This document shows positions 13,477 to 25,280 of a stretch of DNA of 64,000 nucleotides, one piece after another. The DNA comes from Biscogniauxia marginata (lineage: Eukaryota > Ascomycota > Sordariomycetes > Xylariales > Xylariaceae), in NCBI GenBank assembly GCA_022695795.1, contig MU404060.1, positions 428,749-492,748 on the forward strand, written 5' to 3'. Positions within the stretch are counted from its first letter, which is position 1. Each line of letters starts with the position of its first letter. Made by a program: the position numbers and the translations under genes. The notes below the pieces were generated by a model. The model was not told the origin of the DNA and did not search any database. It was given only the letters and a program-made list of their open reading frames with translations.

Positions 13477-16009
13477 ATGAGTGGCTTCTATCAACACTAC
13501 TTGTCCTCCATGGCGGGGACCGGCCAGTCGCCGAGTCCAAATCCCCAGGATGCCCAATTTCCGCCTCGACCTCCCCCAACACAGCTAGGAGACTCCGGTA
13601 CCCCTTTACCAAATCCATATCAAGGCATAGGGTATTTCGCTGGCTTTTCTGATCCGATAATGTTCCAAGCGCCCAAGGCCCAGGGCAATCGAAGTCGAAA
13701 GAAATCCGCGCCTGGAATGGAGCATGTCAAACACCGCCGAACCCGGTCAGGGTGTTACACATGTCGAAGCAGGCGGGTGAAGGTATGCGATGGTCCTCAT
13801 ATTGTCAGTAAACTATGCTAAGCTTCTGTCTAGTGTGACGAGACACATCCCATCTGTGAACGTGAGGAAAACACCCCATGACTCTAGCTAATATAGATAG
13901 CTGACTATTCCAGGCTGCCGCAAAGGCAAAAGAGATTGTGTGTATCCCGAGCCACCCACAGGAAAGGGGTCAGCCGGATCGGGTTCGTCAAAGGACGTAG
14001 CGCCGCTGAGCCAGGCGACTAGTCCAGATTCTTCACAGGATGACGAAGAGGAAGACGTAAAGCTCGAGTCAATCCTTGACGAGGAGGAACCCTACGAAGA
14101 GGGAGTGTCGAAGCCCTATCTGAGCTTGCGGAGGACAAGTACGATATCGACAATAAATATCCGAAAGACCTCGACCCGACAAAGTTCCGAGACACCTTCC
14201 CTAGAGGGTCCTAAGAGCTCTTCTCCATCGGCTTCAACCGGCACCACTGCTAGTCTTCCGACCCCATTCCAGATGCCAGACCCGACACTGCAATCCAACA
14301 AGCCTCGCCCGGACTGGAGCCATCTATCACCAGATCTACAGTATTACCTCGGCTACTTCTGCGAAAACATTACTCACTTTAACTACTGTGTGGTAAATGA
14401 CCCAGATAACTTCTTCCAAGAGATCCTACCAAATCTCGCGGTTCAAAATGGCAATGATGCACTACTCTATGCGGTTGCAGGCTTCTCGGCATACCACCGT
14501 ACGATTCAGAATCCAAATGGTAAAATCCAAGAATTTCTACGATATTACAACAAGAGTGTCACATTGCTACTCAGTTGCCTAAAAAGAGGAGAGAAACAGA
14601 GCACTGGGATCTTGTTTACAATCCTGCAACTTGCTACTTTCGAGGTGAGTGGTACGTCTTTAAAGGTGCCTAGTAAATCTATGCTGATTTACGGCAGGAG
14701 TATCTTGGTGATTGGGTAAACCTTATGGGACATCAAAAGGCAGCACTAGATATTCTTACACGGCTTTTCACTCCCGAGACGGTCATGGAGTCGCCTGCAA
14801 GCCGCATGCTATTAACTTGGTATGTTAGGTTTGATGTCTTCGTCAGTATGATGGCGGGCTTCGAGACGACATTGCCGCGAGAATGGTTTTCAACCTCGGT
14901 TCGATTCTACCAGGAGCAGGTTGAGAGGGAACCAAACCATCTTGGTTGGAGGACAGAAGCACAGGCTGCCGCATTGCGCCTTATATCTGTGGATATGTCG
15001 ATACTCTATGCGAAAGGTGGCCGAGGCGAAATCCTAGGTGATGCCTTCACCACAGAATATGGCCGTATCTCGAATCAACTCTACGAATGGAAGAATAAGC
15101 TTGACCCGGCTATAACAGATCCAACCTTTCTGGTAACCGATTTCAACCCCAAAGAGGCGTTAGACGAGAACGACATAGTCGACCCGTACAAGCCAGGGCA
15201 TCTCTACGATTTCCCATTATTCACGACGACTGTTTTAATGGCGGAATGGCATTCCATCATGATCATGCACAAAAGTCAAGAGGCTTTCACCCTACAACGG
15301 GAGCCGTCAGATGAGCTGAGAAGTTTATCCCTTGCAATCTGCGAGATTTTTGAAGCGGTGCAACTCTGGCCTTCGACACCAAATGGCACGCTCACCATAA
15401 TTCAGCCTGGTCTCGCCATTGCAGCTCTCTTCTTACCTCGAGACGCAAAGCATCATGGATGGGTTAGGCGAAAGTATGCATTACTTGAGGCAACAGGGTG
15501 AGTTATTTCATTTGAAACCCACATCTAGGATATATATTCTCTTTAGATTTTAAACTCAGTCGCGACATCGTCCTGAGTGGTGCGGCAATGGATGGTTCTT
15601 TCTGTGCAGTGGAAACTGGCCTCACCGAAGATCAAGTACATCAGCCCTGTTTACCCCTTTTTGCAGATGACCTCAACCTAGTTTGTCGCCATTCACGGCT
15701 AGTTTTTCTTTTCCTTCATTCTCAAGACTTGTACAAGATCGGTGTTATCTACTGGCGCTGACCATATAAACCCCTAGATATGTTTTCCCTCTTATGTTAC
15801 GGGCCCGTATGGCCGAGATATTCCGCGACCCTTCCTGCATACATTGGTGGTTACCAAATAATGAGGGACTACTTCCAGTTATTCGCAATATCCGTGCCTT
15901 CGCGGACGAGCGCAATGGAAACCCTGTTTCTGAGCAAACAGAGAGCCTTCGGGAAATGAGCGCAATCTTTGCGAAAATGCGTCTCGATAGGGGTCCCGAG
16001 GAGACATAA
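13477..16009 (+). CDS. Zn(II)2Cys6 transcription factor
   Basis: Five exons (13477-13782, 13834-13861, 13914-14644, 14698-15497, 15778-16009) give 698 residues. The first two introns interrupt the zinc cluster, which after splicing reads GCYTCRSRRVKCDETHPICE plus RCRKGKRDCVYP, a perfect C-x2-C-x6-C-x6-C-x2-C-x6-C at about residues 92-119. This is the fungal GAL4-type DNA-binding domain. An acidic Ser-rich linker (QDDEEEDVKLESILDEEEPY) follows, then an alpha-helical regulatory region with DLQYYLGYF, RMAEIFRDPSCIHWWLPNNE and NIRAFADERNGN, typical of the fungal-specific factor domain 2 family. The protein is presumably nuclear; its targets cannot be read from sequence. The last intron, 280 nt, is unusually long for this locus but has GTGAGT, CTGAC and CTAG. 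Start chosen at the first in-frame ATG upstream of the cluster. Confidence 0.9.
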
Positions 16010-18284
16010 TCGAGATTGACATGACTAGCACAATTAAGGATGGAGGTAATTATACTACAAGCTTGACTCTGAGCTCTTCTGGTTTGTACGGAGACAACAC
16101 GGGGGTCATGTGACGAGAGCATTTCGGGGGTGAACTTGATAGCTCATAAGAGCCACAGCAGTATTGATCTGTAGGCCTAATGCTTCTGAGAGACGGGCCT
16201 GAGGACTCTGCGTATCTAGCATCTATCTCTAGGTCCGACATGGTTGATATGCAGCAACGTCTAGGCCGGCAGGGGTCTGAAACACGTCTCCTTGATGCGG
16301 CGAAAATATCTTTCGGAAAGCAACCCGAACCGAGATGCAACTCTGCCCTGCAGAGCCAGGGAACCAGGCTTGAAGAGAGGGGGGAACCGATCATGCGGGT
16401 GCTGCGACGTCAAACCTCCCATCCCGAGGGCTCTACCTGTTCATGCAATGCAAGCATGACATGGCAACGTCGTACCCTGCACAAGCCGTTTGGACTGCCG
16501 CCGGGTTTTGCTTCCCCCCTTCTCCCCACAAACATAGGACGAACCACTATAAATAAACGACACGGGAAGACGTAAACCAAGGGGACCCTCTTTCAGAACC
16601 GCCTTCCAGGAAGTGTGACAAGATGCATATCAGATAATCACTTCCCCACGATTCGCGCAGTCACGAGCGCGTGTCGAAAGGTCGATATACAAAATGTCCT
16701 GATGGTCTTCCTACCCGATCTGCAAACCATCCTTGCGGAGTGCTCGTTGGGCCCTAATTCAGACCCGTCTCAAACCCAAGACTCATCATTCTGTCGATCT
16801 ACCGCCTATGCCCCATCACTTACCCCAAATCTGCCGCGAAAAAAAAACAACGCCAAGCCGTCCAGATCTAGGCTTAGGATCCCTTCAGTGTCTGTCGATC
16901 TTCTCACGCGTTGTCCACAAGAACCCTTAAACTGGAAGAGATGCCTGTCCGCCTATATATGTATTCCCATAAACAAATGCCGTACCTTGCTTCTGACGTT
17001 GCTCGGCGTAATTTCGAGGCGTACTTTAGGTGTCACAGCCTTATCGAGACACGTTCCTGCTACTACACGCAATCTCCTTCCCTAGCTTGCCCTGTTGTTT
17101 TCGTTTTCGACCCTACGGTTCACCATGACACGACTCCAATAGACGTACACACATATATATATTTGACAAACCTGATTGGGTTCTACAGCAGGAACAGCCC
17201 ACGTCCTTCACGAAAACATGAACCGTTTGATATCCGCCGACTTCCCAACGCCTTACCCCTAATTACACTACATCACATACCCCCCCTTTCCATAGATCAT
17301 TTTCAGCGTGGGACTTAGCATGCGCGCCGACAACACGGGATGCCTACGAAGAGAGAAGGGCATCGAGGGAAGGGAGTTCTTTTTTATTACCTAGGTACGC
17401 TTGCGTCAAATATAGGTATACACACTCATACACACATATATAGAGAGAGAGCAGGAAAAGGAGGGGGGAGGGGGGTGGACATAGAGATAATGGGGAAATG
17501 ACTAATAATATTGCGGGGGAAGGGAGGGAAAGGGGAGGAAAACAAAAAAAAAAGGGGGGGGGGGGGTTAATATCAAAACAGGAGGGAGCACGAGAGTTAG
17601 ATCAACGTGAGCATCAGCACCTTACCTACCTATACAGAACAGCCTAATCTACTATTAATACAAGGAACTTAATCTATCTGAGGAGCCAGCCTTTTTTTCC
17701 CTCCCTTTTTTTTTAGTCGTTATAATTTGCTAGTGCAATAATAGGCGAAACTGAGGCACTGTCTTAAAAAGGGGACATGAAAGGGTGTGTGCTACGGAGT
17801 CCTACGTAACCGGCTATCTGGTAAAAATATAAATCATTAGTAGTACTGACCCATGCGATGTCTTAGTGATGAAAAATGGAAACTAGTAAAAGAGGAAATC
17901 AAGGAAAATGTCAAGTGCCGAGCATCAAAAAATTAGGTAGGCATTTTATAATAGGAATTAATCATACAAGATGAGTTAGTTTATCTACCTTACACGAGTC
18001 CCCGGCTCTATCCTCGAGGTATTAATACAACACGTAGTTTTTTGTATTCCGTCGTCTTCGCGCCGGTGCCAAACCCCCACCCCCCCAGATGAACATGTTG
18101 TAGCTGTACACCATGAGCCAGCCCCTATCTTCCTTTCCTCCCCCGACCCGTACATTACACACCATTCGATTAATGATTCCTATTATTATCCTCCGTTTCC
18201 GCTGTACTGCTTGCTGACTGTTGCTGCCGCTGCTGCTGACTTTGTCGTAGCCTGTCGACGACCCCTCGCGTGCACTCGATGATC
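16010..18284. other. Intergenic region with G-rich tracts
   Basis: No supported gene. The stretch holds the 3' flank of the transcription factor and, from about 17.4 kb, the 3' flank of MOB3. A purine-rich, G-run-rich block at 17455-17568 is the main feature. Short open frames at 16050-17318 lack domain similarity or splice structure. Confidence 0.55.
17455..17568 (+). repeat. G-run-rich purine tract
   Basis: Several runs of four to thirteen G are separated by A-rich spacers on the plus strand, giving many ways to form G-quadruplexes. Its position downstream of convergent genes suggests no coding role. Confidence 0.8.
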
Positions 18285-18449
18285 TTATTTGTCTGTCTCC
18301 GGATTCGCCGTTTTCGGAGGGGCGGCCAATGTCTTCCTCTTCTGGATTCGTTGAATCATCTGTCTTCCATGATGGATGACATTGTCCACGTCAGTCAAGT
18401 CAACGGCCTGGTCGGCGGTCTTAAAATGTTCTACAAAGGCATCGGGCTC
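18285..18449 (-). other. In-frame coding-like extension downstream of the MOB3 TAG
   Basis: Directly after the TAG that ends the MOB3 frame (18452-18450), the same frame stays open for 54 codons to TAA at 18287-18285. The product is low in complexity bias and looks like real protein, for example DAFVEHFK, then VDLTDVDNVIHHGRQ and RIQKRKTLAAPP. A 60 nt phase-0 intron (18509-18450) ending in that TAG, with a weak GTAGAT donor, would join it to MOB3. Otherwise the TAG is a nonsense change or a readthrough site. Whether it is translated cannot be settled here. Confidence 0.5.
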
Positions 18450-20031
18450 CTACTCCGGGCTACCCTTCTCCAAAGTCGGTTCCCCTCCATGCCCAGAGTT
18501 CGCATCTACGGACCTGTCAGTCGATTCCTCCACAGGGGGCTTGGCTTCCTCAGTCGCTTCTGGGACGGACTCGGGGTCCTCAGGAGCAATCTCTTTTTCA
18601 CCCTCTTCCGGAACCGGTTTAGTCTCCTCGCCCTCTTCCTGTTGGGTGCCATCTATTTTTTCTTGATCAAGCAATGGCACATCCTGGAATGTTGTGCTAC
18701 TTTCGGGGCCGTCCTCTGAAGTGCTTGGCTCAGGGGACACAGTCTCCTGCACGTCGACTGTCACCTCACGGGGTTGTGTATCATCCGCGTGATTGGTTGC
18801 CTGAGCAGTATCGGACTCACCCACCGCTTCGCCCTCTACAATAACGGGGACTTCAACTCCCGAGTCCTCCTCTACTGGGTCAGGTGCCGATATGTGCATA
18901 CGCTTGAGCTTATTTGTGACGTCTGAATGCTCATCTTCTCCTTCCTCAATGACAGTTGTCACGGCACTACCAGTTGACGGTCTACTCGAGTGCCTAGCCG
19001 TATTACTTCTACGTGCATGCAGACTGTGGCGATCATCGTCGTGCTCAGACCCTTCATGAAACTGCGACGGCGGCTTGGCAATAGTAGTTACCGTCGGTTG
19101 CTTCTCGTCTTTCTCCGAAAGCGCTGGTTCCAATCCTTCCGCTTCAGGGGGGAGCTTGTAATTCTCCGCAGGCAAAAGATCGTACAAGTCGCATACAGTC
19201 TTGAAGAAAGCGTACAAGCCAGTTTGGGCTTCCACTGACCAGAACACACCCCTGTGCTGGAACCATGCATGTGCAAATATTCTGTGCAGTCGGCGGAAGA
19301 CATTGATCAAGTTCTTTAGGACGGAGCTCTTGTCGTGACCCTCTGATGCCACAACGAACCTGCTCGGAAATATCTTGGGATTTGTGACGACGTTGGCTGC
19401 CCAATCGAGGGTGTGACAGCAGTAATCAATTGCACAGCAGCTCTTTGGCTGATCGTGAACGGCACACAAGAATTGCCATTCGGAAGCACGCATCTCGGGA
19501 CAGGTTGCGGCGGAGCACGGAGGCGAATCGAAGAGGAAGCCAACAATCAAGCTGTTGCATTGCGCAATGAGGAATCGGCACAGCTCGTAGAGCCATAGAG
19601 TACGGTCGATGCCCGGAGGCGGCTGGGCAAGCTGGGCAGCTGTCGCACGGGTTATCGGTGTCGTATTAGAGGCAGAGTGGTGGTAGTGTAGGGCTGCGAG
19701 GTGCTCTTGCAACTGGAAAGCCGAATCGAGCTGTAGTTTCATGTCAGCATCTGATGCAAAAAGCTTAGTCTAGGCCATGGATGAGCAAGCTACTGAGCTG
19801 AGCTGAGCTACGCACTTCGTTCAATGGCACCAGCGGTGGCCCGGCGGCCATGTCCTCGGCTCTGGTGCCCGGATGTATGCGCCGCTTTGCATTTGCGTCG
19901 ACGATGCTCTGTTCCATCTCCTGTGCCTGACGACTAGCTGTGGTACCCAGTCCAGGGGACTTTGGACCGATCTGAATTTCGGCGGGCGGTGGTGGACTGG
20001 GTAGTCGAGGTGAACCTTGGGGGAGCGACAT
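18450..20031 (-). CDS. MOB3: MOB3/phocein, STRIPAK complex component
   Basis: Exon 1 (20031-19816) and exon 2 (19730-18450) are joined by an 85 nt intron with GTGCGT, GCTGAC and CAG and encode 498 residues. The N-terminus is Pro/Ser-rich (SPRLPSPPPPAEIQIGPKSP). The Mob1/phocein domain follows at about residues 60-245. It includes FQLQEHLAALHYHH, then a CSAATCPEM zinc-ligand cluster, then the H-x4-H ligand pair in RIFAHAWFQHRGVF, and ends in KTVCDLYDLLP. The rest is a long acidic, disordered tail. Fungal MOB3 proteins act with striatin and the STRIPAK phosphatase complex in hyphal fusion and sexual development; that role is from family knowledge. Start at 20031 has ACC before ATG, while the longer open frame upstream to 20229 lacks conserved sequence. 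The gene is divergent from the ZNG1-like gene. The C-terminus is uncertain (see extension). Confidence 0.92.
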
Positions 20032-20544
20032 GGTCAAGAATTCATTTGGATCACCAGCTTGCTGCAGAATATTATATTCTGTGGGAACTTGTGTCGTCTT
20101 TCGAATGGTTGGCAGGGAGTAGGACGGTAGGACAGCTAATGGAATTCGATTGCTTGATGGAGCTCGGTAGGTAGTTGGAAGAATTGAATTGAAGCTTGGG
20201 ATTGAAAGATGGCAGATTGCGCATTGCAAGTTAGGCGCTTGCCATAGGGCGGCTAGTTATGCACTATTACGCCCACCCCCCTATACGCATACCCCTAGCT
20301 GCTTTACGTAATCGGACAGAACTACCACAACCCTCTTGCACATGCATTTAACCAATAATTTGCATTTGCGCCGGGGCTTCTGATGACATCAACCCCATTT
20401 AAATTTAAATGTACCTACCTCCTTAGGTAGTATGCAAAAACACCTTCTAACCGTCAATAATATTGATGTTCAGCTAATTAAACTGGTTTACTTATTGGCG
20501 GGGGTATCAGTTGCCTCCGGGTTATTTGTACAAGAATCTTCACC
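20032..20544. promoter_or_regulatory. Shared divergent promoter region, MOB3 / ZNG1-like gene
   Basis: 513 bp separate the two start codons. The region holds a CCAAT box at about 20352, an inverted repeat TGATG-A-CATCA at about 20381-20391, and a perfect palindrome ATTTAAATTTAAAT at 20397-20410. Which elements act on which gene is not known. Confidence 0.55.
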
Positions 20545-21912
20545 ATGAATGTCGATGACGATGCTCCCCCCGAGCTTGTCGAGACTGAGCCGGGCTTGGA
20601 GCAGGAGGAGAAAGTCATTAAAGTCCCCATCACCATTGTCACTGGCAAGTCGTCGTTATAAACCACTCCTTTGCGTAACTAATACATTAAACAGGCTACC
20701 TTGGTGCTGGAAAGACGACGCTGCTCGACTATATCCTGACTGCGCGGCATGGCAAGAAGATCGCCGTCATTATGAATGAGTTTGGTGACTGTCAGCTTAG
20801 GTTCACGTGCATTATTACATATGCCCTCGCAGGCTGATCCACGCTTATAGCTCTCGACATCGAAAAATCTCTCACGGTAAATAAAGGCGGGGAACAGGTC
20901 GAAGAATGGCTTGAAGTTGGCAACGGATGTATATGTTGCTCAGTGAAGTACCATTTCACCAAGTGTGGAAACGAATTAAATTCTAATCAGTATGAGGCAG
21001 GGACACCGGCGTAAATGCGATTGAATCATTGATGGAGAAGAAAGGCGCTTTTGATTATATTCTGTTGGAGACTACAGGACTGGCCGATCCAGGCAACTTA
21101 GCCCCCCTGTTCTGGGTTGACGATGGCCTTGGAAGCACCATCTACCTCGACGGTATTGTTACATTAGTCGACGCCAAGAATATCCTTCGCAGCTTAGACG
21201 ACCCTACTGGGAAGGTTGATGGGCACGACGACGGCCACGGCCATGGACCTCTCATGACAACTGCCCACGTCCAGATATCCCACGCTGATGTAATTGTAAT
21301 CAACAAATCGGACTTGGTTGACGCGGGAGAGCTTGAGAAGGTAAAGGCGCGGATACAGGCCATCAACGGTCTTGCGAAGATCCACGTTACAACGCAAAGC
21401 GCTATTCCTCAGCTAGAGGGCGTTTTGTTAGATCTGCATGCCTACGATCAGGTAGACGTGTTAGACACGGTGGGGAGGGGTCACAGCCATCTCGATCCCG
21501 TTCGTCATTATCCCCCCTACCCCTTTACCTCGTTTAACAGGGGACCAACACTAACAATCTAGCACAGACTATTTCCACGGTCACCGTCAACGTCCCACTG
21601 TTGAAACTCAGCCAACTCAAGCATGTAGACGGCTGGCTCAGGTCAGTCCTATGGGACAGCGAGGTGCCGAACGTAGAGAGAAGCCAGTCGACGCCAATTG
21701 AGATACATCGACTGAAGGCCCGGATCGTCTTTGAGGATGGGGTGGTCAAGCTTATTCAAGGCGTTCGAGAGGTATTTGAGATACTCGATGGAGAGAAAGC
21801 GTCCGTGCAAAACAGCGCTGTCTTACCACCAGGGAAGATTGTCCTTATTGGGAGAGGTATACAGGGAGTTGATGTCGAGCATAGCTTTCTTAGTACAATC
21901 AGGGGTAGCTGA
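20545..21912 (+). CDS. ZNG1: CobW/COG0523 GTPase, ZNG1-type zinc metallochaperone
   Basis: Five exons (20545-20644, 20695-20790, 20851-20947, 21001-21499, 21568-21912) encode 378 residues. Visible motifs are the Walker A loop [11 protein letters not shown] (from residue 34), [14 protein letters not shown], the metal-binding CxCC motif in [10 protein letters not shown] (about residues 89-98), [17 protein letters not shown] for guanine recognition, a His-rich loop GHDDGHGHG, and the CobW C-terminal domain with HVDGWLRS. Zng1/CBWD proteins use GTP to transfer zinc to methionine aminopeptidase 1; this role is inferred from the family. The CVELPE-type N-terminal motif is not obvious, although [11 protein letters not shown] is similar in place. 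Intron 1 uses a GC donor (GCAAGT...ACAG), the only way to keep the Walker A loop intact. Start has CACC before ATG. Confidence 0.93.
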
Positions 21913-22460
21913 GGTAGCTAAGGTCAAATAGACTTAGGTACCTATGTATCTAGTTTTGCGGTTAGGTCTTACATGTAAACTCGGGATGTTGTAATCGCAT
22001 TACATGTAGTGTGTGATTTGAATGGAAGATAGGTTAGAATAAATTACACCCTGTCCGTAAACTACATTGATAAAGTGGGTGTGGTTACTCCCTATGTGGT
22101 AAGTTACAGATGTGAGAGGTGACGACGAATAAGTACCTGACATTGAAGTTAAAAAAAGGGGGGGAGAGAACCTTGATAAGATATGGCACTGTGGGGATTG
22201 TGGAGCTACACGCGGGCTGACGGACAAGGCTGACGGGGGTTAGTTCTAGCGCTGTACTTCGGGCCCGTGCACCACCCATGAATTAAGCATTTTCGACAAG
22301 GCCGAACCATTGCGACAACCTGAGCATCTGACTTTCCATCTGCATAGAACGCTTGGAAACATATCCTACCGAACACTTCCACCCCCCACGAGACGTCCAC
22401 CCCCCGGAGCGGAGGATAGAGAGTCCAGCTTAGGAACATCTCTAGCTTGAAACCGTAGTT
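21913..22460. promoter_or_regulatory. Intergenic region and NOT2 promoter
   Basis: 548 bp between the ZNG1-like stop and the NOT2 start. No gene is supported. It must contain the NOT2 promoter and 5' leader; no specific site is identified. Confidence 0.45.
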
Positions 22461-25280
22461 ATGAATCGACCAGGTAGTTGCTGTCCCGACCCTCTCTGCC
22501 TCATGTGCCCTGCTGTTTGCCCCCTCGAGCATCGACGATAACGTCACGCGCGTGCCACAACGAGCACTCCGCTGCCTTGATCCGACCCTCGATCGCCCGA
22601 TACGAGCTTTGCGATGGCGTCTCTGTGCCATTGGCTATTATCAGGCATGGACCAGACTTGCTGGCAGAGACGCAGCTGTCTCTTGTCTCTGGCCTCCCAT
22701 CTCAGCTTCTGCCTCTATCTCAGCCTCAGCCTCGTCGAATGGGCTCCTCGTATCCGATCGAGGAGGTTGCCTGTCCTATCGCGCTCCATCTCCGCTATAT
22801 ATAAGCTTCCCGAATCACTTGATATCATATCCTATTGTTATGCTGCGTGATGACCTTCGTGAGTTTGGCTAATGGTGGACATCCCCAGGAGCCGTGCCAC
22901 AGTCCCTTCGAGGGATGCCGACGGGATTCGGAGGCCAACAACAACCACAACAGCCAGGTAGAGCAGTGTCAAATCGGTTACCGAATGGGAAACTAGGTAT
23001 GGGAACTTGAACGAGAGCCCAGTAATTAAGCTGATTCTGTGAGCGCAAAGCAAACAACGGGGCCGGATGGGCGTTTGGTGGTGGCGTACCCATGGGTGGT
23101 GCAGGCCTTCAGACTTCGTCTAGGCAACTTGGGGGGAACCTCAGTTTTGCCCAGAGTCTGACGGGCTCCCAGCCGGCGACGCCTATAGACCTCTCGTACG
23201 TGTTTTTCGTTTTTGTTGCGCTGCCTTTTCCTCCACCCACTTGACCTTGGGATTTGGTTGCCCCCCAACTGCACGCATGCAACAACTCCTACACGTACTT
23301 CTGGCGCGTACAACAACCTCTACGCGCAAAACACCTACTACACACAGTTTTGGCACCTCACTTTCTCAACCATACCCTCCAACCTGATTTCAACTTGCAA
23401 CGATACTGGCACCATGGCAAGCTCGCCGCCCCCTGAGGAGCCATCACCTTCGAAGAAGGGCAGAAAGTCGAAGGCGGTCCGCAGGATCCAGCTACAATCA
23501 AGTGGCCCGATGTTTGTCGGCGACTCCAATAATCCCTTCGCTGCCGGAGATGGCTCTGATTCGACTGCCGATGAGCCTGAAGCTGAAGCCGAAGTCGAAC
23601 CTTCAGACCAAGTTCCGGCTTTGCCCTTGAATAGATTACCACCCGGCCTATCTTACGCTACTGTCGTCAAAACCGCCGTTGTCAAACGGTAAAGAACTGC
23701 CATCCGTCCCTTGCGCATTGCCCGTCCAGTCACATGCCCCCAGCACGTCACCTACACGTTGCCCTTTATTTTGCACGGGTTTTACCTATTCTACACACCA
23801 TAATTTTTCCTGCACCCGTCCCAAGTTTGTCACTAATTTCCTTTCTTTAGTGAATTTCCCTCTCTTTCAACCAACTCACAGCTCCCTAGTGCAAACTCTT
23901 CTCTCTGGTCAACAGGGAGTTCGAGAAACATGAGTGGAGCGATGCAACGGAACCAGCCTACCCCCATCTCCTCTCAGCAGGGCCAGCAGGATGACTTCTT
24001 CTCTCCTCCTTCCCGCCTGAGCTCTAACCAAGGTCCGTTCCGTTTTGGCAGTCAAAACAATATGCCACAGTCATCGCAGCCTCAGCCCAACAGCATCGAT
24101 GAATTCCCACCCTTGAATACCAACCTGAGAAACGGCAGCGGAGAAATCGGCCAAGAGCGCGGGTCATCTCTGATGTCTACTCTGAATTTTGGTGGCCAAG
24201 GCAATGCAACGCCTGGCCTGCAAGGTTCCCGATCTGGCAATGGTCTTCTGAATGCTCTATCCGCCAACACCCGATCAACAGACGTTCGCTCGCCAGATAC
24301 ATCTGCAGCACCAGGTATGCATCTATTCCTCTCGTGTTTCTGACCAGGTATTTATAATATATGCAGCCATGCCACGTCCGCAGGAGATAAGATCTGCTGG
24401 AGGAAATGATGAGGCGCGTCAAAAGCCTCCCGGCTTTCGCGACGATCCTCTAGCTTCCCAATCCTCCCCGCAAGATCCATCACAATCGACCGAGGGTCGA
24501 AACCCGCTGGGTGCAATCGGCACCAACGATGCTCCCTCAGGCAAGACAAAGGACGACAAGGAACCGCAGTCGCAATCAGTACATGATCCTCTTGCGGGAA
24601 TGGCTCCCATTGACAAGTGGGGGATCAAGGGTCTTCGTACACTGATGAATAACTACCCAGACTACAGTGCTGCTATCACTGGAATAGACCCAACTACCCT
24701 TGGCCTGGACCTGACATCTCCCGCGTAAGTTTCCCAGCATCCATGATTATCCTTCAAAATTATTAACTGATGCCAGGCCGATATCTACGCAAATCTACTC
24801 CCTCTTCAATGACACACCCCCGCGACCAGCAATCCCCGAGTTTCGTCTCCCGGAATGCTACAACGTCAACAATGTTCAGCCTCTTGAGAATAAATTGGGC
24901 AATTTCAACGAAGAGACATTGATGTGGATATTCTACAGCTGCCCCGGAGATATCAAGCAACATCTGGCGGCGCACGAACTGTAGGTTCCAAGAACTTTCG
25001 TAGATTATCTACCGGCGCTAATACTGAGTAGCTACAACCGCGCGTGGAGATGGCACAAGAAGCTCAAGATATGGTTGACCAAAGATGAGATCATGCATCC
25101 CCGAATCCTGAGCGCTCAGCACGAGGAAGGCTATTACATCATCTGGAACACATCGGAGTGGCGTAAGGAGAGAGTACGTAATATCTTTGTGATTGATTCT
25201 CTATGAGGACTATTCCTAACGTTCTGCAGCGTACTCTTACATTGCATTATGCGGATCTCGAGACGAACAACGCGGCGTAA
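22461..25280 (+). CDS. NOT2: CCR4-NOT complex subunit NOT2
   Basis: Eight exons are supported: 22461-22473, 22889-22996, 23051-23195, 23851-24314, 24367-24724, 24777-24980, 25032-25173 and 25230-25280, giving 494 residues. Exon 1 codes only MNRPG. All junctions are GT-AG with phases that agree, and the joined N-terminus has PQSLRGMPTGFGGQQQ, AVSNRLPNGKL, QLGGNLSFAQSLTGSQPATP and SEFPSLS. The C-terminal NOT box (about residues 363-490) contains FRLPECYNV, ETLMWIFYSCPGD, LYNRAWRWHKKLKIWL and EGYYIIWNTSEWR. NOT2 bridges NOT1 and NOT3/5 in the deadenylase complex controlling mRNA decay and transcription. Introns 1 (415 nt) and 3 (655 nt) are long; intron 3 contains another open frame that can splice in phase into exon 4. 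Confidence 0.95.
23414..23692 (+). CDS. Alternative first exon or nested small gene in NOT2 intron 3
   Basis: An ATG in good context (ACC before ATG) opens a 92-codon frame wholly inside the 655 nt intron 3 of NOT2. The product starts MASSPPPEEPSPSKKGRKSK, is basic then acidic (ADEPEAEAEVEPSDQV), and ends LPPGLSYATVVKTAVVKR. Its stop TAA overlaps a consensus-like donor, CG|GTAAAG at 23689. Splicing there to the exon 4 acceptor (23851) is in phase and restores Arg followed by EFPSLS, so a NOT2 isoform with a different N-terminus is possible. I do not recognise the peptide. Composition and codon use look coding, but transcription is not shown. Confidence 0.5.
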   Translation: MASSPPPEEPSPSKKGRKSKAVRRIQLQSSGPMFVGDSNNPFAAGDGSDSTADEPEAEAEVEPSDQVPALPLNRLPPGLSYATVVKTAVVKR

